Notes: generated by a model from the letters alone, not told the origin. A stretch of DNA of 9,180 bases from Halodesulfurarchaeum sp. (GCA_018334775.1 JAGXLJ010000026.1:1-9180), one strand, 5' to 3'. Positions 1 to 6,611 are shown, counted from the stretch's first letter. A program made the numbers and translations.

Positions 1-252
1 GGCCCGCCAATATTTCGACGGCTAACGAGTTCGAATCCTACTATTGATGGGGCCGAGCCCGCGGGCTGAAAGAAGCTCCACGTCCGATACTCAGTCCGAA
101 GCAAGAAGCGAGTCAACCAGAATAGCCAATTTTGATCGTTGTTCCACATGTCGAGAGAACGAGCCTACGGCAACGAGCGAAAGCCATGTCGAACAGAAGG
201 GTGTGGTAAAAGGGGCGTGAGTAATATGCTCCGGGCTTGACCCCGGGGCAGT
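1..252. other. Left-edge region with no supported gene
   Basis: No convincing gene was found. Three short frames run off the left edge: plus-strand frames ending at stops 67-69 and 45-47, and a minus-strand frame from ATG 149 to the window edge (49 codons). None has a recognisable motif, so a partial neighbour cannot be assigned. A perfect 12-bp palindrome lies at 56-67 (AGCCCGCGGGCT). A hairpin at 228-249 follows the DsrH-like gene and is listed separately. Confidence 0.5.
228..249 (-). terminator. Possible terminator hairpin after the DsrEFH operon
   Basis: Arms GCTCCGGG (228-235) and CCCGGGGC (242-249) pair over 8 positions, with one G-T wobble and a 6-base loop. The hairpin begins 3 bp beyond the stop codon of the DsrH-like gene on the minus strand. 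The following minus-strand sequence is only mildly T-rich. Archaeal termination usually relies on T tracts, so this may instead be an mRNA 3'-end structure. Confidence 0.35.
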
Positions 253-498
253 TCACAGGAAGGTCTTGACCTCGGTTTCGAAGACCAGATCAACCAGCTC
301 GCCATACGTGATCGGTTCGATTTCAGGTGGGAGGGTGACTCCACGAACTTCGGTGTCCCGTTCCACCGCGTACACTGTCCCTTCGATGTCCGGGTCGAGA
401 AAGACCCCATCTTGAATCAGAACCACAATGGCCTCTGGGTCACCACGGGCCGTTCGCAACCCAATGTCTTCGTGAGGCTTGTCAACAAGGTATATCAT
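253..498 (-). CDS. DsrH/TusB-like sulfur-relay protein
   Basis: This 81-residue protein resembles the DsrH/TusB family, the smallest partner of the DsrEFH (TusBCD) complex. That complex relays protein-bound persulfide sulfur in the cytoplasm. Family-like parts are the N-terminal IYLVDKPHEDIGLR stretch, the VVLIQDGVFL strand near residues 25-34, and the C-terminal YGELVDLVF segment. The length is slightly below the usual 90-100 residues. There is no cysteine, so it would be a structural partner and not a sulfur carrier. The start is 1 nt after the stop of the DsrF-like gene. A strong Shine-Dalgarno match (GGAGGTG, minus strand, 512-518) lies inside the upstream gene, indicating translational coupling. 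It is the last gene of the operon. Its assignment to selenium delivery is inference from location. Confidence 0.8.
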   Translation of the reverse strand: MIYLVDKPHEDIGLRTARGDPEAIVVLIQDGVFLDPDIEGTVYAVERDTEVRGVTLPPEIEPITYGELVDLVFETEVKTFL

Positions 499-499
499 G

Positions 500-853
500 T
501 TAGAAGGTAAGCACCTCCTCCGCGTCCTGAATTGATTCTGTGACCTCGCTTGCGCTGACGATCACGGTGTCATCCATGATCTCCTGTGAATCGATATTAC
601 GGACTTCCATCGCACTCCGGTCTACTAACATTGTTCCGTCGTTGGCTTTGAGGTCTGTGATCTGTGCTGGCATATTTAGTGCTTCTCGGTCCACATCCTC
701 TCGTGCAGCATACACCGCGTCTTCGGCGAAAATGACTGTCACGTCATGATGATCGAATCCAGCTGCAATGCCGCCGGCAGCCCGAAGTCCTTCGGACAGG
801 TGGATCCGGCCATACGGCGCCCGCGTGAGAATCACGGCGACGCTTTTTTTCAT
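500..853 (-). CDS. DsrF/TusC-like sulfur-relay protein
   Basis: This 117-residue protein fits the DsrF/TusC family, middle partner of the DsrEFH heterohexamer. The N-terminus has the family-like strand and loop: VAVILTRAPYG at residues 5-15, followed by a helix. A VTVIFAEDAVYAA strand follows near residue 40. It has no cysteine, as is common for DsrF/TusC, so it is probably structural. The gene starts 13 bp after the DsrE-like stop codon, with a partial Shine-Dalgarno sequence (GGTGG) in the gap. Its stop lies 1 nt before the next ATG. The first codons contain a run of seven A on the coding strand (844-850), a possible frameshift hotspot. The order E-F-H is the same as in bacterial dsr and tus operons, which supports the family call more strongly than the sequence alone. 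Confidence 0.8.
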   Translation of the reverse strand: MKKSVAVILTRAPYGRIHLSEGLRAAGGIAAGFDHHDVTVIFAEDAVYAAREDVDREALNMPAQITDLKANDGTMLVDRSAMEVRNIDSQEIMDDTVIVSASEVTESIQDAEEVLTF

Positions 854-866
854 TGGACCACCGCCG

Positions 867-1238
867 TCATAGAGAGATCACCCGATCAGCTTCACCAATT
901 ATATCAGCAAGGTCCGGGAGCAAACCCACAGTTATCTCATCCGGTATCTGTGATTCGGTATCAACTGATCGGGCGTCAGTACAAAGCCCACAAACGAACA
1001 TTTCGGCTCCTGAGTCCAGAAGTTCCTGATATAGTTTGGTTGGCATTTTTTGATAAAGGCCATCCGCTGCGGCCTCTTCGAAATGCTGGTCAGTCATCGG
1101 AACGTATACACCATCGAGGTATGCAAAAATCGAGACCTCGTGACCCCTTTCAAGGGCTGAACGCCCTATCTCGTAGGCTGTTCGCCACCGTTCAGAATCG
1201 AACGGGCTGCCGGTGAGGACGATCCCCAAGTGTGACAT
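867..1238 (-). CDS. DsrE/TusD-like carrier protein with a CGLC motif
   Basis: This 123-residue protein belongs to the DsrE/DsrF-like fold family and is the probable active carrier of the DsrEFH-like set. An N-terminal LGIVLTGSPFDSERW strand-loop (residues 4-18) and a helix lead to a VSIFAYLDGVYVP strand (35-47). The key feature is Cys83-Gly-Leu-Cys86 followed by TDARSV. This is where DsrE/TusD proteins carry the cysteine that accepts a persulfide. Two cysteines in CGXC spacing suggest a redox-active or chalcogen-binding pair. It is the first gene of the operon and is transcribed divergently from hydroxylase 1. The ATG at 1238 lies 28 bp from a TATA-like box, consistent with a leaderless transcript. 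Sulfur relay is the family role. Selenium relay is inference from the selenium genes nearby. Confidence 0.85.
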   Translation of the reverse strand: MSHLGIVLTGSPFDSERWRTAYEIGRSALERGHEVSIFAYLDGVYVPMTDQHFEEAAADGLYQKMPTKLYQELLDSGAEMFVCGLCTDARSVDTESQIPDEITVGLLPDLADIIGEADRVISL

Positions 1239-1275
1239 CGAATGTATATTCGTTTGTGGTGGTATAAATCATACC
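1239..1275. promoter_or_regulatory. Two dyads in the DsrEFH core promoter (candidate operators)
   Basis: CGAAT-N4-ATTCG lies at 1239-1252, directly against the start codon. GGTAT-N5-ATACC lies at 1261-1275 and overlaps the TATA box. Both have perfect 5-bp arms. Their position over the transcription start and the TATA box fits repressor binding, but short AT-rich dyads also arise by chance. No regulator gene is present in the window. Confidence 0.35.
1261..1270 (-). promoter_or_regulatory. TATA-box promoter of the DsrEFH operon
   Basis: Read on the minus strand the site is GATTTATACC. Its centre is about 28 bp upstream of the ATG at 1238, the expected distance from TATA box to transcription start in archaea. 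The mRNA would then begin at or next to the start codon (leaderless). The box lies within the dyad GGTAT-N5-ATACC at 1261-1275, so a regulator bound there would block TBP. Confidence 0.6.
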
Positions 1276-1319
1276 AATACCATCAATCAATACCCGTGTT
1301 TATCCCCCCATTCACCACG

Positions 1320-1325
1320 TTTAAG
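1320..1325 (+). promoter_or_regulatory. TTTAAG promoter element of hydroxylase 1
   Basis: TTTAAG begins 56 bp upstream of the ATG at 1376 and resembles a haloarchaeal TATA box. It would give a leader of about 25-30 nt. The same hexamer occurs at exactly the same distance upstream of the paralogous gene at 8343, which has a better TATA box closer in. It may therefore be either the TATA box itself or an upstream element. Confidence 0.4.
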
Positions 1326-1375
1326 CGAGATTCGAAAGAATTTCACCTTGCCGCCCCTGATGGGAATTAACAAAC

Positions 1376-1915
1376 ATGGAAATGGAACTCACGATCAACG
1401 GTCATAAACGTTCGCTCAAGTTTGCACGAGGCGATTCGCTGTTAGACCTGCTCAGACGGTACGGGTACACCGGTGCAAAACGGGGTTGTGATACGGGGGA
1501 CTGTGGCTACTGTACGGTGATCGTCGACGGCGAGGCCGTCCAATCCTGCGTAACGCCGACGAAGACTGTCGAAGGTGCGAGAGTCGAAACTATCGAATCG
1601 CTAGGCACACAGGACGACTTGCATCCAGTCCAGGAGGCGTTCGTGGACAATTCGGCCCTCCAGTGTGGGTTCTGTATTCCCGGAATGATCATGAACACAA
1701 CTGCCGCACTGCGGGAAAACCCGGATCCGTCAAAAGTGGAAGCTAGAAAAGCCATAGAACCCGTCCTTTGTCGCTGTACCGGGCATAAGAAGCCAGTTGA
1801 GGCTGTGATGGATGCGGCCGAACGGCTCGAGTCGTCAACTGGCCTCTCTCGGGGTAGCGAGGAAAACATAGTAGAAGCGACAGATATCGGTTCTAAGGGG
1901 GCAACCGATGAGTGA
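1376..1915 (+). CDS. Molybdenum hydroxylase 1, [2Fe-2S] small subunit
   Basis: This 179-residue iron-sulfur subunit belongs to the xanthine dehydrogenase/CO dehydrogenase (CoxS-type) family. It passes electrons from the molybdenum site through two [2Fe-2S] clusters. The plant-type ferredoxin domain has Cys38, Cys43, Cys46 and Cys58. The helical domain has Cys97, Cys100 (QCGFC), Cys132 and Cys134 (CRCTG), so all eight ligands are present. Residues after about 150 form an acidic tail of about 30 residues without motif. There is no signal peptide or twin-arginine motif, so the enzyme should be cytoplasmic. The ATG at 1376 is preferred over the one at 1382 because it aligns with the start of the paralogue at 8343. 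About 97 of the first 150 residues match that paralogue. The 3' end overlaps the next gene by 8 nt. Confidence 0.95.
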   Translation: MEMELTINGHKRSLKFARGDSLLDLLRRYGYTGAKRGCDTGDCGYCTVIVDGEAVQSCVTPTKTVEGARVETIESLGTQDDLHPVQEAFVDNSALQCGFCIPGMIMNTTAALRENPDPSKVEARKAIEPVLCRCTGHKKPVEAVMDAAERLESSTGLSRGSEENIVEATDIGSKGATDE

Positions 1916-4364
1916 GAACCCAAACAAAAACTCCGAGTCAATAACCGCCCAGGTCGAATCCGAGAGTGGATTGCCGGACATCGGAACAGGCGACGAAAAC
2001 CCGATGGAGTGGAACGAACCGGCAAACAATCGGAAAAAACCGGAGGACCGTGAGTCGATAAATAGGCCAGTAGAAAAGTACGATGCCCGCAAGATCGTCA
2101 CCGGCGAAGCCAAATATACCGGCGACTTCCGGCGCCAATTCCCGGACCTCGCGGAGGCTGCCGTTGTACGAAGTGACATCGCTCACGGACAAGTCACAAA
2201 TATCGACACGTCTGCCGCCGAGGAAATGGAGGGTGTGTATGCAATTCTAACGCCAGACAGCGACGTGGTTCCGGATTCTGTGTATACGAGTGCCGGCCAA
2301 GGGTATCCGGAACCCACTCCCTGGGACCTGCGAGTGCTACGAGAGAAGGTTCGTATGGTCGGGGATCCGATCGCTGCAGTGGCCGCCACTGATTCCCAGA
2401 CCGCAGATCGTGCAGCCAGGAAAATCGATGTTGAATACGAGGAACTCGATCCCATCTTGGATTATCGGGTGGCGATGGATCCGGAGTCGCCACAGATCCA
2501 CGATTCGGACGAAATCGAGAACAAACAACCTGGGGCAAATTACGAGAACAATCGGCAATCAAGTTTTGAGGGCGAAATCGGTGATGTAACAGAGGCCACT
2601 GATTCGTCAGAGCACGTTCTGGAAACCGAGTGGGAAACACCCTATCAATCCCACTGTGTCCCAGAGCCTCATACCACGATCGCCAGGCGTGACGAGGACA
2701 ACCGGTATCACCTGATAACGAGTACACAGGTGCCCTACCATACCCGGCGACAACTCTCTCACTTGTTCGACATCCCGATACGAGATATCCGCGTCGAGAA
2801 ACCACGAATCGGAGCCGGATTCGGCTCGAAACAGGCGATGGTTATCGAACCGATTACACTGGCACTATCGATCGCAGCCGATCGCCCAGTGATCTACGAG
2901 ACGACTCGGAAAGAACAGTTCTACGCGATCCGTAGTCGGCACCCAATGCAGATCCGGATGAAAACAGCCGTCAGCGATGAGGGAGCCCTTGAAGCAATGG
3001 AAATGGACGTCCTTTCGAATACGGGAGCCTATGGTCCCCATGGAATGACCGTCGCAGGCAACGTGGGCACGAAACCGCTTCCACTCTACCCAAACGTCGA
3101 TAACGTCCGGTTTGCCGGAGACATCGTTCATACTAATCTGCCGATTGCCGCCGCCCAGCGTGGGTATGGGGCGCCACAGGGACACTTCGCAGTAGAGAGC
3201 CACATGGACGAGGTGGCACGAGACCTTGGAATGGACCCCATCGAGTTCCGGCAGCAAAACCATGTCAGGGAAGGCGACCTTGACGAGATTGCTGCAATAC
3301 TAGGGGACGACGAGAAACACGCCCGTCGCATTCGCTCGTGTGGACTCGATGAGTGTATCCAACGAGGCCGAGAGGCGGTTGGATACGATGACGTCGACCA
3401 GCCCGACGACCCAAACCAGAATCGGGGAATCGGAGTCGCGCTCGTGGGACAGGGTAGTGGCGTAGCTGGGGCCGAGCTCGGGGCCGCTCACATAAAGATG
3501 AACGAGGATGGCACATTTATTCTGCAAGTGGGTGGCGTCGATACTGGGACTGGCACTGATACAATGGTGAGTCAAATCGCCAGTGAAGTCCTGGGGTGTG
3601 CTCCAGGGGACATCGTTGTTCACTCCTCGGATACAGACATCTCCCCCTTTGATTACGGAGCATACGCCTCTTCGACCACCTATATTACCGGTCAATCAGT
3701 AAAGAAAGCAGCAGAAAACGCCAAAGAACGGGTGCTCACATGGGCTGCTGGAATGTTGGAGACCTCTCCAGACCGCCTTTCAGTCGGAGGAGGCGATGTC
3801 ACTGACGAGCAGTCAGGCGACCATGTCTCTCTCGAGGAAATCGGCTACGAATCGATGTACGGCGAAGACGAACGGGAGCATATTATGGGCGAAGCCAGCC
3901 ATTCGACAGACGAGTCCCCACCACCGTTCGGAGCTCAGTTTGTTGATGTGACCGTCAACGACCAGACCGGCGAGTTCGATATCAACCAACTGGTGTTTGC
4001 TGCGGATCTCGGAGTCGCAATTAACCCACCCCTTGCAGAGGGACAAATCGAGGGAGGCCAATCAATGAGCCTCGAACTTGCAACTGGGGCCGGCTACGAG
4101 TTCACCGATACAGGTGTTCCGAAAACGATCTCGTACAAACAGTACGGGATGCCGCGGTCTACCGATCATCCCCCGATGGAAACGATTCTCGTCGAAACCC
4201 ACGAGCCGACGGGACCGTTTGGAGCAAAGTCGATTGCCGAACTCCCAACAAATGGTGTTCCACCAGCTTTGAGCAACGCCATCCGGGACGCAGTTGGGAT
4301 ACGTATTTCAACATTACCGATTACCGCAGAGAAAATTTCGGCCGCGCTCAATCAGTTAGACTGA
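1908..4364 (+). CDS. Molybdenum hydroxylase 1, molybdopterin-binding large subunit
   Basis: This 818-residue catalytic subunit is of the xanthine dehydrogenase/aldehyde oxidase superfamily and probably the SDMH (XdhD-like) branch. It would hydroxylate an unidentified substrate at a molybdopterin cofactor. After an acidic N-terminal extension (1-53) comes the hammerhead domain (KIVTGEAKYT, 62-71). Cofactor-binding segments follow: IGAGFGSK (301-308), QRGYGAPQG (417-425), GVDTGTGTDT (543-552), FDYGAYASSTTY (581-592) and EGQIEGGQ (711-718). GAKSIAE (772-778) supplies the probable catalytic base Glu778. The length agrees with a full subunit. The ATG overlaps the small-subunit stop (ATGAGTGA), with a GGGGG ribosome-binding sequence just before it. 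Selenium dependence rests on the neighbouring selD, yqeB and yqeC homologues. The substrate cannot be read from the sequence. Confidence 0.93.
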   Translation: MSENPNKNSESITAQVESESGLPDIGTGDENPMEWNEPANNRKKPEDRESINRPVEKYDARKIVTGEAKYTGDFRRQFPDLAEAAVVRSDIAHGQVTNIDTSAAEEMEGVYAILTPDSDVVPDSVYTSAGQGYPEPTPWDLRVLREKVRMVGDPIAAVAATDSQTADRAARKIDVEYEELDPILDYRVAMDPESPQIHDSDEIENKQPGANYENNRQSSFEGEIGDVTEATDSSEHVLETEWETPYQSHCVPEPHTTIARRDEDNRYHLITSTQVPYHTRRQLSHLFDIPIRDIRVEKPRIGAGFGSKQAMVIEPITLALSIAADRPVIYETTRKEQFYAIRSRHPMQIRMKTAVSDEGALEAMEMDVLSNTGAYGPHGMTVAGNVGTKPLPLYPNVDNVRFAGDIVHTNLPIAAAQRGYGAPQGHFAVESHMDEVARDLGMDPIEFRQQNHVREGDLDEIAAILGDDEKHARRIRSCGLDECIQRGREAVGYDDVDQPDDPNQNRGIGVALVGQGSGVAGAELGAAHIKMNEDGTFILQVGGVDTGTGTDTMVSQIASEVLGCAPGDIVVHSSDTDISPFDYGAYASSTTYITGQSVKKAAENAKERVLTWAAGMLETSPDRLSVGGGDVTDEQSGDHVSLEEIGYESMYGEDEREHIMGEASHSTDESPPPFGAQFVDVTVNDQTGEFDINQLVFAADLGVAINPPLAEGQIEGGQSMSLELATGAGYEFTDTGVPKTISYKQYGMPRSTDHPPMETILVETHEPTGPFGAKSIAELPTNGVPPALSNAIRDAVGIRISTLPITAEKISAALNQLD

Positions 4365-4423
4365 TTTTGAATTCGGGTTTCACGATATTACAGACCTTTT
4401 GGACCGGGCTGTTCAAGACCAGG

Positions 4424-5191
4424 TCAGTTGCTGGGTGAAATGCGTTCGATAAAGTCCGCTTCAAAGGAGGTAACAAGACCAGCTTCGAATCGATTCGTTC
4501 GGGAAAATGCCGATTTAAGTGCTCCCTGTGCTAATTCTTGGCTCTCAGGGCCGTCGGCTTTGTTGATCATCGGGATGACTCGTGCAGTTGATGGAGCATC
4601 TTTCAAACCGCCAAGGTCGTCCGCGATCACTGCACCGACGATTTCAGGAGTTACTTCTGCGCCCAATTGGATCTCGGCGATATCGGCCACCCGTTCGGGA
4701 CGATGGACCGCCTCTTCTGAGAGTGTTGTCCCGAATATTTTGGCCGACACGACCGGCACCAAGAGGGTGGTCCGCGATGGAACGACAGGCTCGCCTGCAC
4801 CTGGGGCCTTGAATTCACGCATTCGTGCACCATCCGCTTTGACGAGAATCCAATCGAGGCGGCCAGACTCGTAGATCGAATCGATCGTCCCCGGATCAAA
4901 TCCGTTTACCTTTGCGTCGACGCGGGCAGGATTCTCGATTCGCTTGCTCGCAAAGGCGATGGGATCTGCCGCGGTGGCGGTGGCCTCGATCCGATCCGAG
5001 ATTTCCGCTGGCTTGTCAACGACAATGGTAAAGGCCTCGGGTGGAGGCATGTGCGTTGTCGTTGTATAGCCGACACGGCAGGTTCCCTGACCCTGCTCTG
5101 CCAACCGAGCCATCGAGGTTTTCTTTCCACCCGCACCGACAAATGAAACCAGCTCCTGGTCGCCGAGATGGATAGCATGGGCCAGATCCAT
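4424..5191 (-). CDS. YqeC, selenium-dependent hydroxylase accessory protein
   Basis: This 255-residue protein matches the YqeC family, a putative nucleotide-binding accessory factor found with SelD and YqeB in genomes with selenium-dependent molybdenum hydroxylases. Seen in the sequence: a P-loop-like VGAGGKKTS at residues 18-26, a TTTTHMPPP motif near residue 43, and the KADGARMREFKAPG and EPVVPSRT segments typical of the family. The C-terminal part has a VIPMINKADG segment like a GTPase NKxD motif. Cys38 is the only cysteine. I chose the ATG at 5191 because the glycine-rich loop then lies about 17 residues in, as in relatives. A TTG 37 codons further upstream would add a non-homologous leader running into the tusA promoter. 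The gene is convergent with hydroxylase 1 and divergent from the TusA-SelD pair. Its biochemical role is not established. Confidence 0.88.
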   Translation of the reverse strand: MDLAHAIHLGDQELVSFVGAGGKKTSMARLAEQGQGTCRVGYTTTTHMPPPEAFTIVVDKPAEISDRIEATATAADPIAFASKRIENPARVDAKVNGFDPGTIDSIYESGRLDWILVKADGARMREFKAPGAGEPVVPSRTTLLVPVVSAKIFGTTLSEEAVHRPERVADIAEIQLGAEVTPEIVGAVIADDLGGLKDAPSTARVIPMINKADGPESQELAQGALKSAFSRTNRFEAGLVTSFEADFIERISPSN

Positions 5192-5304
5192 AACTGAGAG
5201 TTGCGCGGACGCGCCTATCAAATTGATGGTCAAAACGGTTTCTAAGGTGCCCGTTTGGGACGTGAAAATCACTCCCGTCAAGGTTATGCGTAAAAAACGC
5301 AAAG
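5192..5304. promoter_or_regulatory. Divergent promoter region between yqeC and the TusA-like gene
   Basis: This 113-bp gap must hold promoters for both directions. For yqeC, a weak TATA-like CAATTTGATAGG (minus strand, 5215-5226) is centred 29 bp from the ATG. For the TusA-like gene, TTATGC at 5284-5289 is the only candidate. It fits a start at 5314 better than at 5305. Two short dyads are present: GCGC-N4-GCGC at 5203-5214 and GCGT-N5-ACGC at 5288-5300. Each lies close to one of the start codons and could act as an operator. Confidence 0.4.
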
Positions 5305-5568
5305 ATGGAGTCGATGAACCAGGAAATCGACGTCACGGGTGAGATCTGTCCGCGCCCGGCACTGATCGTCCGAGACAACCTCGAGGAAATGGAGCCCGGG
5401 GAAAGCCTCCTCGTGACGGCCGATTATCCGCCCGCCCGGGACAACATCGAGCGAACCTGCCAGAAACACGGGTACGAAACCGCTGAAGCAGAGTCAGGTG
5501 ATGGGGACCTGTTCACGCTGCGCATCGTTGTACCGGACGAGGCGAAAGGCCCAGTAATGGACTCCTAA
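5305..5568 (+). CDS. TusA/SirA-family sulfur (selenium) carrier protein
   Basis: This 87-residue protein is of the TusA (SirA/YedF N-terminal) family, small cytoplasmic carriers that hold a persulfide on the cysteine of a CPxP motif. The motif here is Cys15-Pro-Arg-Pro18 in TGEICPRPALIVRD, at the N-terminus of the first helix as expected. A second cysteine lies in the ERTCQKHGY helix. TusA in bacteria receives sulfur from a cysteine desulfurase and passes it to TusD/DsrE. The gene lies 2 bp before selD, so the two are almost certainly co-transcribed and perhaps translationally coupled. That pairing suggests it supplies selenium to SelD or protects reduced selenium. This is inference. The start may be the ATG at 5314 (84 residues), which better fits usual TusA length and the possible TATA box. 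Confidence 0.9.
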   Translation: MESMNQEIDVTGEICPRPALIVRDNLEEMEPGESLLVTADYPPARDNIERTCQKHGYETAEAESGDGDLFTLRIVVPDEAKGPVMDS

Positions 5569-5570
5569 AA

Positions 5571-6611
5571 ATGGGCCGTTCTGTAGCCGAAAGAGACCGC
5601 GAAAAACCGCCCGTCGCGCTTACTGAGTATGCCGACCTTCACGGCTGTTCCTGCAAGCTCGGACAGAGCGACCTGGTGGGACTGCTCGAAAAGACAGGCC
5701 TGAATACGGATCGGGACGAACTGGTGTTCGGGGTCGGCGAGGACGCGGCCGCCCGAAAGGTGACCGACGACCTGGCTATCGTTTCGACGATTGATTACTT
5801 CACCCCAATCATCGATGATCCCTACGAGTATGGGCGTGTGGCGGTCACCAATGCCGCCAGCGACGCCTATGCAAAGGGGGCCACAGAACAACTATCGTTC
5901 ATGGTCGTGCTTGGTGTTCCAAAAGAGATTACCGAGTACGCTATCAACATTCTCTCTGGAATCGTCGACGCTGTTGCCGACATGGAGGGAGTCGTCGTCG
6001 GGGGGCACACGGTCATCAACCCGTGGCCACTTGCCGGGGCTGCCGTCAATGCCGTCGCAACACCAGAGTCCCTCGTGACGACCCGGGAGGCGTCGCCAGG
6101 CAACGTCCTGTATCTCACGAAACCGCTCGGCACCCAGCCAGCGATGGGCGCCTTGCGGGTAAAAGATGGCGAGTTCGGAGACCAGGTGCAGGAGGCGACG
6201 GATCGTGACATCGAAGCGATCGGCGCAGACGCCCTCAAGTGGATGGAGACGCCCAATCGCGACGCAGCCAAAGCGTTCGAATCCGCCCCGGTCACCGCCT
6301 CGACCGACATCACCGGCTTCGGATTACGAGGTCAGTCCAAACAGGTCGCCAATAACTCCGGTGTCGGACTGGAAATCACCCATATCCCAGTCGTCGGGGG
6401 CACGGCCCCGCTCTCCAAAATGTTCGGCTATGGTTTGCTCGACGGCGACAGCGCCGAAACCAGTGGCGGGCTGCTCATGGCTGTCGAATCAGACGGTGCC
6501 GCCGATTTGGAGGCCGAACTAGAGGCCAGAGACGTCTTCTACCGTGAAGTCGGTCGTGTGGTACCGGGTGAGGGTGTCACCATCGACGACCCGACAATAG
6601 AAGAAATTTAA
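5571..6611 (+). CDS. SelD, selenide, water dikinase (selenophosphate synthetase)
   Basis: This 346-residue enzyme makes selenophosphate from selenide and ATP, the activated selenium donor. The catalytic loop is HGCSCKLGQ, with Cys26 and Lys29 matching Cys17 and Lys20 of E. coli SelD. Cys26 is an ordinary TGT codon, not selenocysteine. ATP- and metal-binding aspartates are Asp58 (VGEDAA), Asp75 (TIDYFTP), Asp98 (AASDAYAKG) and Asp246 (STDITGFG). The GGHTVINPWP stretch (144-153) is the nucleotide-binding loop in its archaeal/eukaryotic-like form. Length is normal. No selenocysteine synthase, SelB or Sec tRNA appears in the window, and yqeC and yqeB flank the gene. The selenophosphate is therefore most likely used for the molybdenum cofactor of the hydroxylases. 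Whether this organism also makes selenoproteins cannot be judged here. Confidence 0.96.
   Translation: MGRSVAERDREKPPVALTEYADLHGCSCKLGQSDLVGLLEKTGLNTDRDELVFGVGEDAAARKVTDDLAIVSTIDYFTPIIDDPYEYGRVAVTNAASDAYAKGATEQLSFMVVLGVPKEITEYAINILSGIVDAVADMEGVVVGGHTVINPWPLAGAAVNAVATPESLVTTREASPGNVLYLTKPLGTQPAMGALRVKDGEFGDQVQEATDRDIEAIGADALKWMETPNRDAAKAFESAPVTASTDITGFGLRGQSKQVANNSGVGLEITHIPVVGGTAPLSKMFGYGLLDGDSAETSGGLLMAVESDGAADLEAELEARDVFYREVGRVVPGEGVTIDDPTIEEI

Noticed and set aside
27..52. A T-loop-like GTTCGAATCC that suggested the 3' part of a tRNA
   Set aside because: The flanking 5-base stems do not pair beyond the closing G-C and one wobble, and no acceptor stem is visible. At most it is a degenerate remnant.
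56..67. Perfect 12-bp palindrome AGCCCGCGGGCT
   Set aside because: It has no loop for an RNA hairpin, no neighbouring promoter, and is GC-only apart from its ends. A chance occurrence is plausible.
1..149. Minus-strand open frame from ATG 149 to the window edge
   Set aside because: Only 49 codons, with no recognisable motif, promoter or ribosome-binding site. An open frame of this length is common by chance.
1507..2805. Long antisense open frames opposite the hydroxylase 1 genes
   Set aside because: They lie wholly within well-supported coding sequence, lack family motifs, and are expected from codon bias on the opposite strand.
5192..5302. Longer YqeC start at a TTG (5302), adding 37 residues
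   Set aside because: The added sequence has no family similarity and would occupy the divergent promoter region of the TusA-selD pair. The ATG at 5191 fits the family start.
5571..6611. Selenocysteine in SelD, as seen in some selenophosphate synthetases
   Set aside because: The catalytic codon is a normal cysteine codon (TGT) and the frame has no internal TGA.
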